A DNA stretch of 64,000 nucleotides from Datnioides undecimradiatus (GCA_008933995.1 WARS01000015.1:1460001-1524000); one strand, 5' to 3'; shown: positions 12,891-39,659, numbered from the stretch's first letter. A program made the numbers and translations. The notes: a model not told the origin generated them from the sequence alone.

Positions 12891-12940
12891 AGAACCACAC
12901 ATTTGACAGTGAAGAGAAGCATCAGCAGGAAAAGCTGTGA
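12891..12940 (+). CDS. Candidate terminal coding exon of the same unidentified gene
   Basis: An excellent pyrimidine tract (12,850-12,888) and cttag precede it. Joined in phase 1 to the segment ending at 12697, the frame continues ENHTFDSEEKHQQEKL and stops at TGA 12938-12940. The continuation of acidic and polar character across the junction, together with matching phase, is the support. The short length means it could be coincidence. Confidence 0.33.
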
Positions 12941-13943
12941 TTTGTTCCCCTGAGCGGCCTTGGTTATTGTTGGTCTTGCCCTTTTGATCCCACTGGCATG
13001 ACTGACTGATTCTAATGCTGGGCTGAGTCCCTCTCTGTCTCTCTAAGACTCTAATAATCCCCTCCCTGCCTTGTCTCTCTTGCAATCCCCTTTGCTTATC
13101 TACTGTTGCATTTGAAATGCTGGGAATTAACATTACTATGCACCCCCCCCCCTCTCTCTCTCTGTCAAAGCCTACTTCATGTTGTCTGCTCATATGCGAC
13201 ATATTGTAGATGTTACAGAACCATTTGCGTCGTATGTCAGGCTCATCCGCTCTTTTCTTAATACAGCACTAAGAGGACTGCTACTTTGGCAGCTGCCATG
13301 GCCATTAGGCAGATAGCTGGTGGATAAGAGCGAGGTTGCGGTAACTTTTTATTGCTTCTTCTATCTCTATCTCCCACCTGTACTACATGCCTGTGAAGGT
13401 GTTGCAGCCGGACAGGTGGCTAGAGACAAAAGGGTATTTACAACTCTGAAAGACACAGTTCTGTCTGTTCCGTATGAAGCATTCAGGAAACTGCCTTTAC
13501 AGACACTTTGCTTCAGCTTCACATAGACAAAGGTAGGCTCTCTGTACTGTACTTCCTGGCTGATGTCATGGGGTGTTTGCTTGACAGGAAATACATTTGT
13601 TTTTTCTTCTCAAGAAAAATCAATGGGGTCTCTGGGGAGGAAACATTTTCCTTATAGCCACAGTGGTATTGTGAACAGATTGGAGGTGTGTGAGGACATC
13701 TAGAGCAGGTCACGGCTGAATAGCAGGGTGCACACATGGCTCATGTGTCTGATGAATAGATGCCATTTTTAGCTGCTGGTGTCTGTCAGTGCTGGGCTGA
13801 AGTGTTGCACTAGCATCCACGTCAATGGAATAACAAGTGAAGGCCTTTATGAATGTTTCAGATGCTCTATTTCTGGGACCTTGGGGTGGGTCTTTGAACT
13901 AGATGCAAGGATGGATGGACTGATTAGCTGACTACAGGTCTAA

Positions 13944-13945
<2 letters not shown>

Positions 13946-13992
<47 letters not shown>
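13946..13992. repeat. (GT)n microsatellite
   Basis: An uninterrupted GT run of 47 bp. Confidence 0.95.
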
Positions 13993-13993
<1 letters not shown>

Positions 13994-14342
13994 ATGTAGG
14001 GGGAGCTGGTTATGCAATAGGGCAGATTCTTCCAGGAATGTATTTAAAAAATGGGTATTAACGTGTGTTTTGACATGTCAGAAATGTTTGTAAGCAGTTT
14101 ATGGAAAGGGGATTTTGATAAGCTTTTCACAGTGATGTTTGTTTTTAAAAGAGGAAGTCAGTTGAGCTGTGCACATAGCCACCTGTGTTTTGCGTGAGGG
14201 TTAAGTTGAGTTGAAAGGTGGTCACACATGTAGCCGCTCTTTGCTGTGTGTCTTCTCTCTGTGCAAGCCTGCAGTAAATATGTTTGACCTCAAAAGATGA
14301 TGCACAGCTCCCGCCGGGCCTCTGAATGTCCTAAAGAGTTAA

Positions 14343-14352
14343 TTATAAATAG
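14343..14352 (+). promoter_or_regulatory. MEF2-like site
   Basis: TTATAAATAG fits the MEF2 consensus YTAWWWWTAR at every position. It lies about 500 bp upstream of the RhoBTB start codon in an AT-rich patch. Such a 10-bp match occurs by chance every few kilobases in AT-rich DNA, so it is only suggestive. Confidence 0.25.
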
Positions 14353-14790
14353 CTTTATGGGGTATTTAATTGTCTGTCATTTGTGCTACTTTTGCACGTT
14401 GATTCACAACTTTGCATTATGTTAGGTTATGTGAGGTAAAGATGCTATCGATGCAGCAGGTGCAGCGGAAAGACAGACAAGGGGATAAAAGGACAGTGAG
14501 AACAAGGGAACTCTCTTTTTGTCTCTCTGTCTTTCTCTCTCTCTCAGTGTGCTGCAACAGAAATAGCTCTGCGGTCCCTCTATTCCTCAGCCTGCGGACC
14601 ATGTGTTCTGTTGAGGAGTTTGGCAGAAGCCTCTGTACACTGGTCAGTGCAGCTACGGGGGCTTAGAGCCTTAACAAAGCTTCCCTAGCAGGCACTGGGT
14701 GAGAGTTAGAAGCTACTGTTCCCGACGCCACTTACTATTACCGAAATGCAGTGTCATTTCTCCTGGGATCCTTTATCAATGTGATTTTAA

Positions 14791-27961
<13,171 letters not shown>

Positions 27962-30900
27962 AGGGTTTCCTCCACCGACTTCTTTATCCTCACCTGGGTC
28001 ATCTCACCCAGGATGACGCCCCCACCCCTGTGCGCCTATAGAGGAGAATGCTTTATCAGTGGAGAAATGACTTTAAGTGCAACTATGCCTGAATGTCAGC
28101 ATGTTTGGGGGAATGTATGTGCCTCTTTATAATTGTGGGTGACTACATGAGTGCATTTTTGAATGCTTGTGTGACAAGTGTAGACTTAACTGAAGGGTAT
28201 GCGCGTGGATGTGTGGGTGTATGCTTGCGGTTATTATGATTGAGTGATGCTTCCAAGCTGAGTGCTTCCCAGACGCCCTGATCTCTAAGGGCCTGTGGCG
28301 TTGCAGTGCAGCCCCTTGTCCCCTCCACTAGAGCTCTGTCCCTCCACCAGCACTCACAGTGTCCCAGCCTTTGAGTGATTGGACTGGGAGCAAGGGCTCT
28401 CTATCTCTCTCAGTCTCCATCCTTCACATTGACCTTAATGACTATTATACGTTGACCACTGCAGCTCCTCTCATGGAGCCCACCTCTGCCTTCACTTCTA
28501 CGCAGACTGTTAGCTTGCACACACAGACCCGTGCAAAAGATCCACCCCTCCAAAACCAGCACTGGATTCCCAGGAACTGACACTTACAATGTAATTATTA
28601 TTATTTTGATATTATTTGACCTTTTTATATATATATTTTGCACCTTCTGGGACACGCTTATCAGGGTCAATGGCGCACACTACTCCCTGGAAGTGTTGAG
28701 GACCTTGATTGCCATTGGAGCTGCAAAGATGGGAGTGCTATTCCCACGTTTGAGTGTAAGGGCAACCTTAAAATCGTTGGTTAGGATGCTTCAGTCAGCT
28801 GTTAGCATTCAGTCTAATACTAATGCGGCCCATCCATCATCCTCCCCTGCGCCTCCCCACCTCCTCCTTGCGCACACCACCCGTGCACAAAAGCAAAATG
28901 AGTTGGATTCACCAAACTGCACCTCAGAGACATTCAAAGTGACCACTCTATAGCAATGACGTGGGTAAAGAGGGCTAGCCTTACTTTATACCTCTGCCAT
29001 GGGGGAATGATGGATACAGTATTAAACAAATCCGTGTTTAACATCCGCGACCACTGAGCTGCGTTGAAGCTCTGCAGCCAACCTGCCTTTACACCCCTAA
29101 ACCACTAGGGGCAGCACTGCTCAGGGCCCCGGCACTCACAGTAACGAACAGGAATTTTAAGGCCTGTGATTTCTTTTCTCTAGTTTCAGTCATTAAGCTC
29201 ATCAGTATAACTTAAATCCTTGCAAAGTGTTAGAAGAAGGCTAAACCACATTCACAGTGTTATTAGTGCATTTAAAACCTGACCCTATTGATTCTTACCT
29301 AATTTTGAATACCAAAGCTGTGATTCTTTTGATCGCTTCCTTCCTCGCTTTCTTCTTTTCTCGTCCCCCGCTGCCTGCTTTGGTAGCACGGGGGAATAGA
29401 GGAGAGAAAGAGAAAGTAGAGTTTTAGGAGAAGGAGACAGCGTCAGAGAATAATCGAGTCCCTCCGCGCGGTGGTGTTCTCAGTCTGTGGTGTCAGGAGA
29501 AAAGTGTCACTGCTGGACACTGCCTTCCACTCCTCTTGCTGGAAAAATGGTGCTTGAGACACATAAAGACAGTGTCCGCATGAACACACAGACACACGTG
29601 CGACTTTGTGTTCACAGTTTAAGCGTATGTCTAGTTGTTTAGTGTTTACCTGTGATGAATGTGCAGAAATGTAATGTAATGATGGTATTCAGATTTGACA
29701 CGTGAGGATTTTTTTTTTTTTAACCTTGTTTTTCTGCTGACAGTCTGTAAGAGGTCATAATAGGTCAGCGCTTATAGAATGTGTAGATTTCAGACTTTAT
29801 ATGCAGTGGTTACAACCTTGTAATGTCTTTTGCCGCTTTTGTATTCAAAAACAGTGGGATCTGTTTTGCTTCCTTGTTATCCAGGAAAATATTACTTTAG
29901 ATTGAATTTGCAGTCATGAGTGTTGTCTCAAACGGCAAACGGCTTGATATATAACTGCATATGAGAGCAAATCTGATTTTCTCGTTAAGGGTGCTAATTT
30001 CTTTGGGCTTTAGGACCGAATGTGAAAACAAGACTTTGTGGTGATGAGTTTCTATTAGCACGTTGTTCTATTTGTGGGTTTGCGCCCCTCAGCTTTGCCC
30101 AGGCAACCGTAGGAGATAGATTGTGTGAAACATGTGGTGCGTTCTTCCGTCATCCACGGGAGGCGTGTTAAAGTCATTGTCAGACACCGAAATAGAAGTC
30201 AGATAGGATCTCACGAGACCCAGGTGAGAATTGAGCCTATTCCTCTCTGAAAAGAGTGAAAGTGGAGTAAAAGTGAACAAGTCTCAGTCAGCATTACATG
30301 CAACCTACATATTTTGCAATTTCTCCACGGATATTTAAACTGATCCCAGTGCAGGGCTTTGGGAGTTGAGAAATGAAACTTAAAGAGGAGACAGTTGCGG
30401 GACAGTTTTTGATGGACTTCCATGGCCTCTTTTTTGTTCCCCATAGAAGGGATTGGCTGTTAGATTTGTCTTATTAATGGTTGTTATGACCCATTAAGCC
30501 TCTTCTCTTGGTCCATGTGCCTTATAGTTGGACAAATTGAAAAACTACTTTGGGAGTTTAGTGACAATTTATTTCAGACGTGCAGACGGGTTCTGCAGAC
30601 AATGGCCACAGGTCTTTTATAGCTGTAAAATGGATTACGGTGTTACTTTATGCAGGTTCAACCACTACCCTTCTGCAGGGGACTTTTGAGCCAACTAGAG
30701 CCGTGCATGTTGAGAATCTCAAGGCCGACTGCTTGTTTTTATGCAGACAAATGGCCTTGGATTAAACTCTTCATAGAGTGTAGTAAATTAGTAGCCTTTG
30801 CATGCTTTCTAGTTTGGTAATTATTTGGATATGGAAAGATTCACATTGTGTTTGGAGATCTCCACTGAACAGGTGACTGAGAGGTAGGGATGCAAATGAT

Positions 30901-31691
30901 TAACAGGTTGATTCCTGTAGTGTAACTACACAACCACTGACTTTGAGAGAGCAAAGCTTTTTAATGAGCACTGGCTGGCCTGCGTGCTGGGAGGGTGCAA
31001 CCACTTTTGGAATGTGGTTAATTTGCATGGTGGCCTAACTTTGTCATTATAATGACATTCGGTATTTGGAATGCACTTTTTCGTCTGAGGCTATACCTTT
31101 CTGTGCTTCGCATGCATTGTTCCTTATGTAAGATTGTTTTTCAACATGATGATGATTGTAGCACGATATTTCCACTTAAATCTTTCAAAGTTTTCCCACA
31201 ACTTGCTCAGCGAGCAGCTGAATAACATGATTTATCCGTCTTCATGCTACGTGGCTTTATGCACAACTCAAGTTTTCCTAAATTAGCTCAGCACAGCTTA
31301 AGGTAGCATCACTAAATATACGACTTTACATAATATGCTGGGACATACTGCAGACATTTTGCTTGGAAACAGAGGATCTGCTGCTGTTGTGCAGTGTTAC
31401 AGCTTTCCCTTTTATGCTGTTACTGTAGTTGATACAATCAGTCACGTCCATTCTTCTGATTTTTTTTTTAGGATATTGGTTAGAGGGCATAAAACTGACA
31501 AGCATAAAAAGCTAAATTTAACCTGAAATCAAGTATTGTAACACGTATTTTTAGAATGTCCTGAAGGGCTGAAAGCCAAGTGCAGTGTTTGGTGTTTGGC
31601 CTGCATGTAATGAGAGAGGAACTAGGTGGAGCATGATGCATGATTCTGGAGTTAGACGTAAGCTTCTGTTTCCTGGTGTAGGGACCCTAAC
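27962..31691 (+). other. rhobtb 3' UTR and downstream DNA, 3' end not resolved
   Basis: No gene is seen. The UTR end cannot be fixed. An ATTAAA occurs near 29,018, and no clear AATAAA with a GT-rich downstream element lies closer. Short open frames here lack coding character. Confidence 0.5.
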
Positions 31692-31926
31692 CAGGGTCAC
31701 TTGGTATGCATATGGTGTTGTGGGAAATTTCTAAAACAAAAATAATGACATAAAATGAATAAAATAACGTAGCACTGGGATATATGTTATAACTGCTATA
31801 ACGTGAATTTAGATATTTGGATACCTCATCAGCAAACTGAGTATTCTCTATTTACTGTGGAGTAAAATTTGTAAATTGTTAGAAACAGATATGGAGTCGT
31901 GGGCCGGAAAAGGTTGAGAAACCCTG
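31692..31926. mobile_element. Possible hAT/Charlie-like relic end
   Basis: gggccggaaaaggttgagaa followed by accctg (ending 31926) is the complement of the CAGGGTTTCTCAACC-type terminus common in hAT elements. A possible opposite end, cagggtcac, starts at 31692, but the flanks do not show a matching 8-bp duplication, so the left boundary is uncertain. Confidence 0.3.
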
Positions 31927-33948
31927 ATATACACAGGGAGAGGGAGAGGCAGGGATGCAAATTTTCAAATCTTGTTAGCTTTATACAGCCCTAAACATGT
32001 GCTCTGCACTGACCCCTATAGGCCAAAGTCACATTCATTTGGATTGTCTCGTTCTAGCTTCTCCAAACGTCTCTTACTGTCGCATCTCCCTCATTTGTTT
32101 TGAGTTGGAGCTCTTCTTCCTTCTTAGCAGGCCTGGCCCTCCTTCAAACATGAGGCCTAGCGACTGAGAGAACACCTTGTTTTTAAGTCTCTGGTGTCTC
32201 CTCTCCTGTGCCTTCAGTGATCTATCACTCTTCTTTTCTTTTAGCTCGGTCCAGGCTGACGGGCGTTGAACCCGCAGCCCTCCGGGCTCAAAATAAGTTG
32301 ATTACGCCAAGAAAAATACACACACGTGAGCACAGAAAGAAAAGTAGGCAGCTTTCTTTAGTGTACAGTATCTTAGCATAATTACTGGCTATTGGGGTCA
32401 TAGTGACAACTTCCACTGGTAACACAGATACGGAGCTTTATAAGTTAATACGTAATATCATCTATGCTAAAGCTACGCAACAGATATTTATGAAATGACC
32501 AAGAAACCCAGCAAACCAGCAGTTTTAAAATGTTTTCGCAGTCTTTCAGGTGCCTGCACTTTCTATTATGTAGCCTAATACAACTTTTTTGATAAGTATG
32601 CTAAGTCTTTATATTTACTATTGTTTCATGATCAGAATTAAATTATCTTATCTCGTGATCTCTGACATTTAATAGTACGCTCTACTGCTTCCACTATTAA
32701 GCTGCAATTTACCATTTTGCAATCATGCATAAAGTCAGCGTATTCTAAGTTTGGGAACAGCATCTGTGAACTACTGGTTGGATTAAGGCAGATATTAGCT
32801 GTGACAACTATATATACAGTGTATTATGCTTTAATGAAGATAGTTGCTATCCAAAGTACAGTACAGTGTTGTCGATTTGGTATGTCCCAGCTGGAATAAC
32901 GTCTCACCTTATAACTGCTCACCACACTGTATCTATTAACTAAGCTGGTGTATACATAGGGTTGTATGCACAGAGACCCGAGACAGGGAGTGACATGTCG
33001 TGACTAACCCCTGGTCTATACTGTAATTTTTAAGTGGAACGTATATACTGTATAGTATTGTTATGCACTTTTGTTTCCATTGACTCATATGGGTTTTATT
33101 AACATTTACCGCTCATGTTATCGCGTGTACTACAGTAAAAGGCAAAAGAAAAGAGCACACCACACTCACAAACTATTAAGGGCTTTCAAGTAAATATACA
33201 ACAATCAGAATGTTTTGCTGCTGTTGCAAAAAATGTTTTGAAACTAAAAATTTGTAATATTTTTGAACCACTGTGATTTGTACAAAATTTAAAAAAAGAA
33301 ACAAAAGTAGATTTTTTTTTTTTGGCCATTTCAGTATTTTGATGTTTGACATGGATTTTATTAAAACTGTTAATCTTTTGAACGAGTCTCAAATGTTTAT
33401 TATTGCGTGTGTTTCTGTGTAATCCATCATTATCTGACATGGTACTTCAAGAAACAACACCATAAAACTCCAAAATTAGCCATAGTTTCAGAACATGTAC
33501 ACTTGTATATAGTCCATACAGTATTACTAATAAACATAAGTAATATGAAGTCAGGCAAAAGCACAAGAACAACTTTAGCTCTATAACTGAAGATGTAGGA
33601 AATGATTAATGGTACAAAGTCTTAAATACCACATTAGGCAATACCAGTTTCCACAGACAGTTCGAAGATTAAGATGTTCTGAATTAAGATGCCTGTTTCA
33701 GATAAGATTAAGCTGCTTTTTAAAATGAATTATCTAAAAGTTCTAATGACAGCTAATGACGTTGAACTCATACAGCGCTAACTTTTAAATTAAATTAGTA
33801 TCCATTGATAGCCTTACATGACAAAAGTAATTAAATAAAATCTGAAAAAGGTCAATGCAATAAAATAAACTGTCACCAATTACAGAACAATTAATCTGAT
33901 GATTTTGATGTTGTACATTCAATGATATTATACTGTAGACAGCCAGTA

Positions 33949-33968
33949 TAGTTAAGTATACTTAACTA
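33949..33968. repeat. 20-bp perfect palindrome
   Basis: tagttaagta joined directly to its complement tacttaacta, with no spacer. It lies about 105 bp from the CTCF-type core and next to a short CA run. Confidence 0.9.
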
Positions 33969-34072
33969 CACACACACACATTTAATTCCACTCTTCCTGT
34001 CTTTTGTTTTTCTCAGCCTTTTGTTTCACACAGTGCAAGCAAACTTAAACATGCTGCAAGTTTGAGACAGCT

Positions 34073-34086
34073 GCGCCACCTAGTGG
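34073..34086 (-). promoter_or_regulatory. CTCF core motif
   Basis: The complement reads CCACTAGGTGGCGC, matching the vertebrate CTCF core CCASYAGRKGGCRS at all 14 positions. It sits roughly midway between the 3' end of rhobtb and the 5' end of the drebrin gene, where an insulator would separate the two. Confidence 0.5.
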
Positions 34087-36126
34087 AAGAAAGCAACTGT
34101 GCACCCTGGCTGTGTGAAAAGCAGAAAACTTTATTAAAATAACCTTTTTATTAACTTTTGTGATTAAAATAAAAAAATAATAATAATAATTTTGGATGAT
34201 GCACAAGAGCTAGAGTTGGGTTGAGGCTGTAGCACATGCCAAGAATCACAGACATGTACTGTTTCAGGGCCGCAGCTGTCAGGAGGTCCCTGCATGAACT
34301 CCCGTTGAGCAGCGCGCTCAGATCTGCATGCACCAGTTCTGTGAAGCAGAATGACCGCTGGCAAACCCTGAACTCAGTGCACTGCAAAACAAAGCTGAGT
34401 TGAAGAATCAAAGAATCAACAGAAAAACAATCGAACATCATGATCCAACAACACTGCAGTGCTATTGTACTGAATGTGCGGATGTGCTAGTGTCACTATG
34501 TCAGCAATTACACCCCCAGTCTTCAACTGTCATGTGTTTCTCTTTAACCACTGGGTGGAATTCTAATGAAATGAGACAAAAGCCCAAACTATTTACTAAA
34601 CCCAATCAGCCTCTGCCTCTCTAATCAAAATATATAATAATTTATTTGTTAAGTTTCAGTATTGCAAGCTGTCTTTTAAACCACCAAGCAGTTGCCCTCT
34701 TGTGTGTGTGATCACTCTTAACAGTTTTTTTTTTTTAACCTTTGAATAAAGAAGAAACTGGGCTTATGTATTATCGAGATCAACATGCTGTGAGCAAAGA
34801 CTTTTAATAGAGTAAGGCTGGTGAGGGATCACAGAAAGCCACAGAGACATGGGGGGGGGAGGGCCGAGTGTTGCCATGGTGATGTTTAGTGATGTGGCTG
34901 ATGATGGGTAACTTTAGAAGAGTGACGAGGGAAGGTGGCGGTTGCGGCTTTTGGATATTTGCGTTCCATATGCCATCTTGCATGTATGTGTGCGTGTTAC
35001 AATCAGACTAGGAAAACACACCAGTCAAGCTCCCTACCAACACACTCTTAACAGCCAATGACGTACATCAGTTTTCCTTTTATGCCCTAGTAAATGGCGA
35101 AATTTACTAGCGTGCGTTTAGGAGCAACAACCGCAGAGTCATCCACGGTCACGAGCATCGGTTTAAATGCTGATTACAGACTCTTTTGCTGCGTCAGCTA
35201 CTCCATCCGTGGGCTGCGTTCGAAATTCCCACCGACCCTGCCCCTGCTCTTGCACCGCAGCCTCGTAGAGCGCAGCTTGAAAGTCACAGACACGCGCTGA
35301 CATCACCGCATCTGGCTCTCATTTTCTAGGGTTCCCTCAGGAGAAGATAAGACGATTTGAATATGAGAGCAAAAGACTAAACACAGCCTTACGGTTGAGA
35401 ATGCGAGCATGCTATGGACCATATGATCCGTAGCGTGTCGTGGTGATACCATGGAAGCTGGAATAATTTGCTGAATTAATCTTACTGATGCTTGAAGAGT
35501 ATGAATGGGAAGAAGCTTGAACTTGATCAAATAAGAATGTATTTTGGAGACATTTTATAAAAAAGTGGAGCAACTACTAATTTCAAACATACACGGGAGG
35601 TTCTCCGACCGAGAAGTGACAGCACATTCTTCTGTGCATGTCACCCTCCTCCAAGTGTGTCTCATCTACTTGTTGTTTGTCCAGACCTCCCCGAGGTCCG
35701 CTCTGTAAACAAAACTGTCTGCCCCCCCACACGCAAACATGCATACACCTCTTAAATCAAGGCCTCTCAAAGCAAAGTTTATGAATACTCTATCATCCTG
35801 CCACCGTGGTCTAATTTAAGGGCTATTTTGTATGGGAAACCTTATTTTTAACTGAGATTTGTGGTCTCTTTTTATTTCTGCATAACCCTGCGATTTGTTT
35901 ATGCTTTGTCATATTTCACTGGAACGAGGAAGCTTCGAAAAGATAAGGAAGTCAAAAGCTTGTGTTTGGGTGGTTTCATTGAGGAGAAGGACACACACAA
36001 GCACATATGTGCACACGCACACTGAGGCTCAAGGGGAAGATATCTCAGGCTGAAGGCGCATAGCTGAGCAGTGACCTCACCTGGAAGCCTGATGAGAAGA
36101 CACCCAGATTCACAGAGAATGTGTAG

Positions 36127-36128
<2 letters not shown>

Positions 36129-36158
<30 letters not shown>
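36129..36158. repeat. (CT)n microsatellite
   Basis: A CT run of 30 bp followed directly by an interrupted CA run. Confidence 0.95.
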
Positions 36159-36162
<4 letters not shown>

Positions 36163-37822
36163 CACACTCACACACACATGTCCAATTTGCCACTGGTCAG
36201 GCAATGTTTGACTAGCATGTGCATGTGTGTCTTTTCTTTCCCTTTCTCTTTCCACAGTGTATTTTGTTTCCAGCTTTGCAAGACATCTCTGATATTTCCT
36301 TCTCCTATCACGCCTGTCTGGCACCTTAATCGACCTCAATTGTCTTTCATGACTAAGCCACAAAAGACCTGCTCCTGGTGTGTTTGGGAGTTCAGCTCTC
36401 AGATAATTGTGTGTACACTACCACGTATCACTTGTGACTAACTTCCACTCATTTGTTTTATCGCCACTGGTGAGCCTCTCCCACATCCACCTGATTATCT
36501 ACCTCCAGCAAAGCAATAACATCACCCCTCCACTGAATTCAGCATTATCATGACTCAAGGAGGTGAAATGAAGAATGTCAAAGTGTCTTTAGTCTGCTGG
36601 AGTAAACAACACACAACTATTCTTTCGTTGGAACCGGGAGTAATAAAGCAGTTTGATTTAATGCACTTGCTACAGTTAACAGTTTGTGTTGTGCAAATAC
36701 AAGTGTCCAGCCCACAAGGACACAAAAAACACTGCTGCACTTGTGAAATATATGTCAGACAAGAACACACAGTAACCTCTTACATAAGACATTACATTGC
36801 AAACATGGGAAAATCTGTCAAAAGAGAAGAAAACAGGAATGAAAGGAATTAAATCAGTATAACATTAAATGGTTTAATCTTCAATGTCAATCCTATCACT
36901 CCTATAGGTGATGCACCTAAACGCACTTTTTCACTGGGAGATCTTTGATTGGGTTAAAATGTATAATTTTTAAGGGCTAATATTAATTCCTCGCAGCTGG
37001 CTTATGCAATCAACAATGCCGAATGATTTTCATGGCATGGAAATCCTCATCTTGATGCTATTCATGCGATGGAAATCAGCAAGCGCTGACTGTGAAATGT
37101 GAAACACAGCTGGTGCAAATGGCGCTTACAGGTAAAAGGTTGGACACGTTCCAGCAGCTCATGCTATGAAACAGTAAATTCACAGGAGCGGTTGGATAAT
37201 GTCATTGGAAAGGCTATATTTATGACAACTTCAACTATTTGAACTGTTCATACACACGCGAAGGTGCACACACATAAGTAGGTGGGTAGGTCCTGGCCCC
37301 TCAAAGCATGCAGAGAGGAGCAGTGGAAAACATATTATTAGTGAAGTGTAGGACATCGGGAGGACGAAGCTCAAGCTGTGACCCCTGAACCCGAACACAT
37401 CTCTGGCCCATCAGGTCTGAGCACACATAAACCTGCCACGCAAGCCTCGATACGCCCCAGGAAAACTAATCCATGCCTACAAGGAAGTGGTTTGTTTGGT
37501 AGCAGAAGTTTATTTTGTCAATTGTCAATTTTCCGAGATTATGTTTTGTATGTTACGCAAGGCCACACGTCAGTAGGTGGTGGACCAGTGACTTGTACAA
37601 GTACTTAAAAATTTATGAATTATCAAAGACTCGATAATTTATTTGCTCGTAAATGGACCAGGAGAGGATGTTGTGTGTCACCGGATCACTCAACACTCTG
37701 TCACCCACACTCTGCTAGTTTAGACTATGTCAGGAAGGCAGGAAGCTGAACAAAAAGCCCATAACAATCTGAGAAGGAGTTTCAGTAAATGAGGAGAAAC
37801 CCCCCCCCTTTGCATGCACACA

Positions 37823-37826
<4 letters not shown>

Positions 37827-37874
<48 letters not shown>
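37827..37874. repeat. (CA)n microsatellite
   Basis: A CA run of 48 bp. Open frames crossing it on both strands are artefacts of the repeat. Confidence 0.95.
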
Positions 37875-37878
<4 letters not shown>

Positions 37879-39659
37879 TACACATCCAAATCCCCACTGG
37901 ACATACAATCATTCCCACATTTAGACCCCATCCCAAACAACAGCTGCCACCGCACCCCAGCAGAGGAAATGCCAAAGTCCTCTGAAGTAGAGCATAACAG
38001 CAGCGCAGTTCACATTCGCAGTGAAGGGCCGAGAGGCTGGAAGGGCAGGAGAGCCTCTAATAGCAGGAAGCTGTAAGAATAATAGCGGCATGGGGATGTC
38101 GTGCCCCCTGTCCCTCTGGCATGTACATTTTGGCCAAAACAGCAGAGTCCGTCTGATCTGCATGTTTGCTTACACAACTAATGCAACATTTTTCACACAG
38201 TGTGCAGTAAGGGTTTACCAGATGTGGGCTTTTTGTCTAGAAGTGCATGCTTTTCCAAACAAAATCTTATACAGTCAGGCTCAATATTCACAAATGATCC
38301 GATTTTTGTCACTATTTTGACTACTTCTTTAAATTATGGCAGTGTCTTTTAAAGAGAGATCGCTTTTATGCTGCAGTGGGTCACTTTCCTCTAATCTAAA
38401 CACAGAGAGTGTTAAAATATTAAGAAATGCTTTGTATTTGCTGTGTAAACCTATTCATTATTTAGCTGACAGGCATCATTGAAAAGTAGCTGCACTGCTG
38501 ACAGTAAAGAATGCACCCGAAGAAGAGGAACACAAAGATGAAAATGGAAACTCTTTGCCTTAAAAGGAAGTAGTTATATTCATGAGTGATTGCATCTGGT
38601 GACTGTGTCAAACCAATATTCACCAGAGGATTACTCAGCCACTGTGCAGACCGTGTCCAGATCAAATCTTAGCAGTGGCACGGTCTATTAAATGCTAGCA
38701 AAAGTGATCTGAAATCAGATTTCATGAGGTCAACTTCAGCCTGAACCTGACACATCAGGATATAAAAACCTGTGACTTTTATCCTCGACATCTGTCCCGG
38801 ATTACCTAAGAATGGCTGCTAAGTAAATTACAGAGCTCAGGAACATTCCCATAATCCAAGATCTTAAACCCCCCATGCCACTGACCCACAGTCAAATGTA
38901 CATGTGTGTGTGTGTATGTGTGCGTTTGCATGTCTGGAGGGAGTTTGTCTAGAGTTCACAGCTCGTGCGCTTGTGTGTGTGTGTGTGTGCATGTTTCAAC
39001 ATGAGCCTAGCAGTGTTTGTGCGTGTGTGATCGTGTGGTCAGTGCGTGTGCATGTGTCACTGTTGGGCAGCCATTGAACAGACCCCCAGCTGCTCTAAAA
39101 CACTGAAACAGCCTCCCCTGCTCTTTTTTTTTTTTAATGTGCTGCCTGCTTCAGACTCAGTTCCCATGAAATTGGCCCTTCTTTGGCTGGTTCTGATTGC
39201 CTGCACTGTAAATGGCTTCTGTGGAGTCTGCCAAGGGCCAGTGGGGGCCGATTCAAAGACAAAAAAGAGACAAAGAGAGACTGACAGATCCAAGGCTGCC
39301 GCCCTGCCCCTGTAGCCCCTTTAAATCACAACAGCAATTCATATTGTGTATTGTTACTCAAAGCAAATCTTGGCCATCAAAATTATTGGAAAATATAAAC
39401 AATAACTCACTAAATAAATCCTTTTATTGGATTATTCCATGCTGTTTACCCTCAGCCGTCATTCATCTGTCAGGAGCAGCTCTTATGTAAATGGTGGTGA
39501 TGTGGTGCAATAACTGCAATGCTTCAACGCAGCAAGAACTGTCTGTTATGTCAGTGTAAAGCAAGTAAATGGCAGACAAGTTTCCTTATAGATCAGGATG
39601 AGGAGGACAGTTATGATCTGTAGGTGTTGCCGAGTAGTTGCGTTTCCTCCAAGTGACCC

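Larger units (their letters stand above)
31927..39659. other. Intergenic DNA between rhobtb and the drebrin gene
   Basis: No gene is supported on either strand. The stretch holds AT-rich DNA (32.4-34.2 kb), a 20-bp palindrome, a CTCF-type core, a CpG-enriched patch at 35.09-35.30 kb and several microsatellites. A region near 36.95-37.13 kb reads like non-repetitive, AT-rich regulatory DNA but cannot be judged without comparison. Confidence 0.5.

Noticed and set aside
29102..29115. ccactaggggcag as a CTCF site
   Set aside because: One G is missing from the core, so the second half is out of register.
37720..38076. Open frames on both strands across the CA repeat at 37.8 kb
   Set aside because: Repeat-driven (Val-Cys or His-Thr runs) with no other support.
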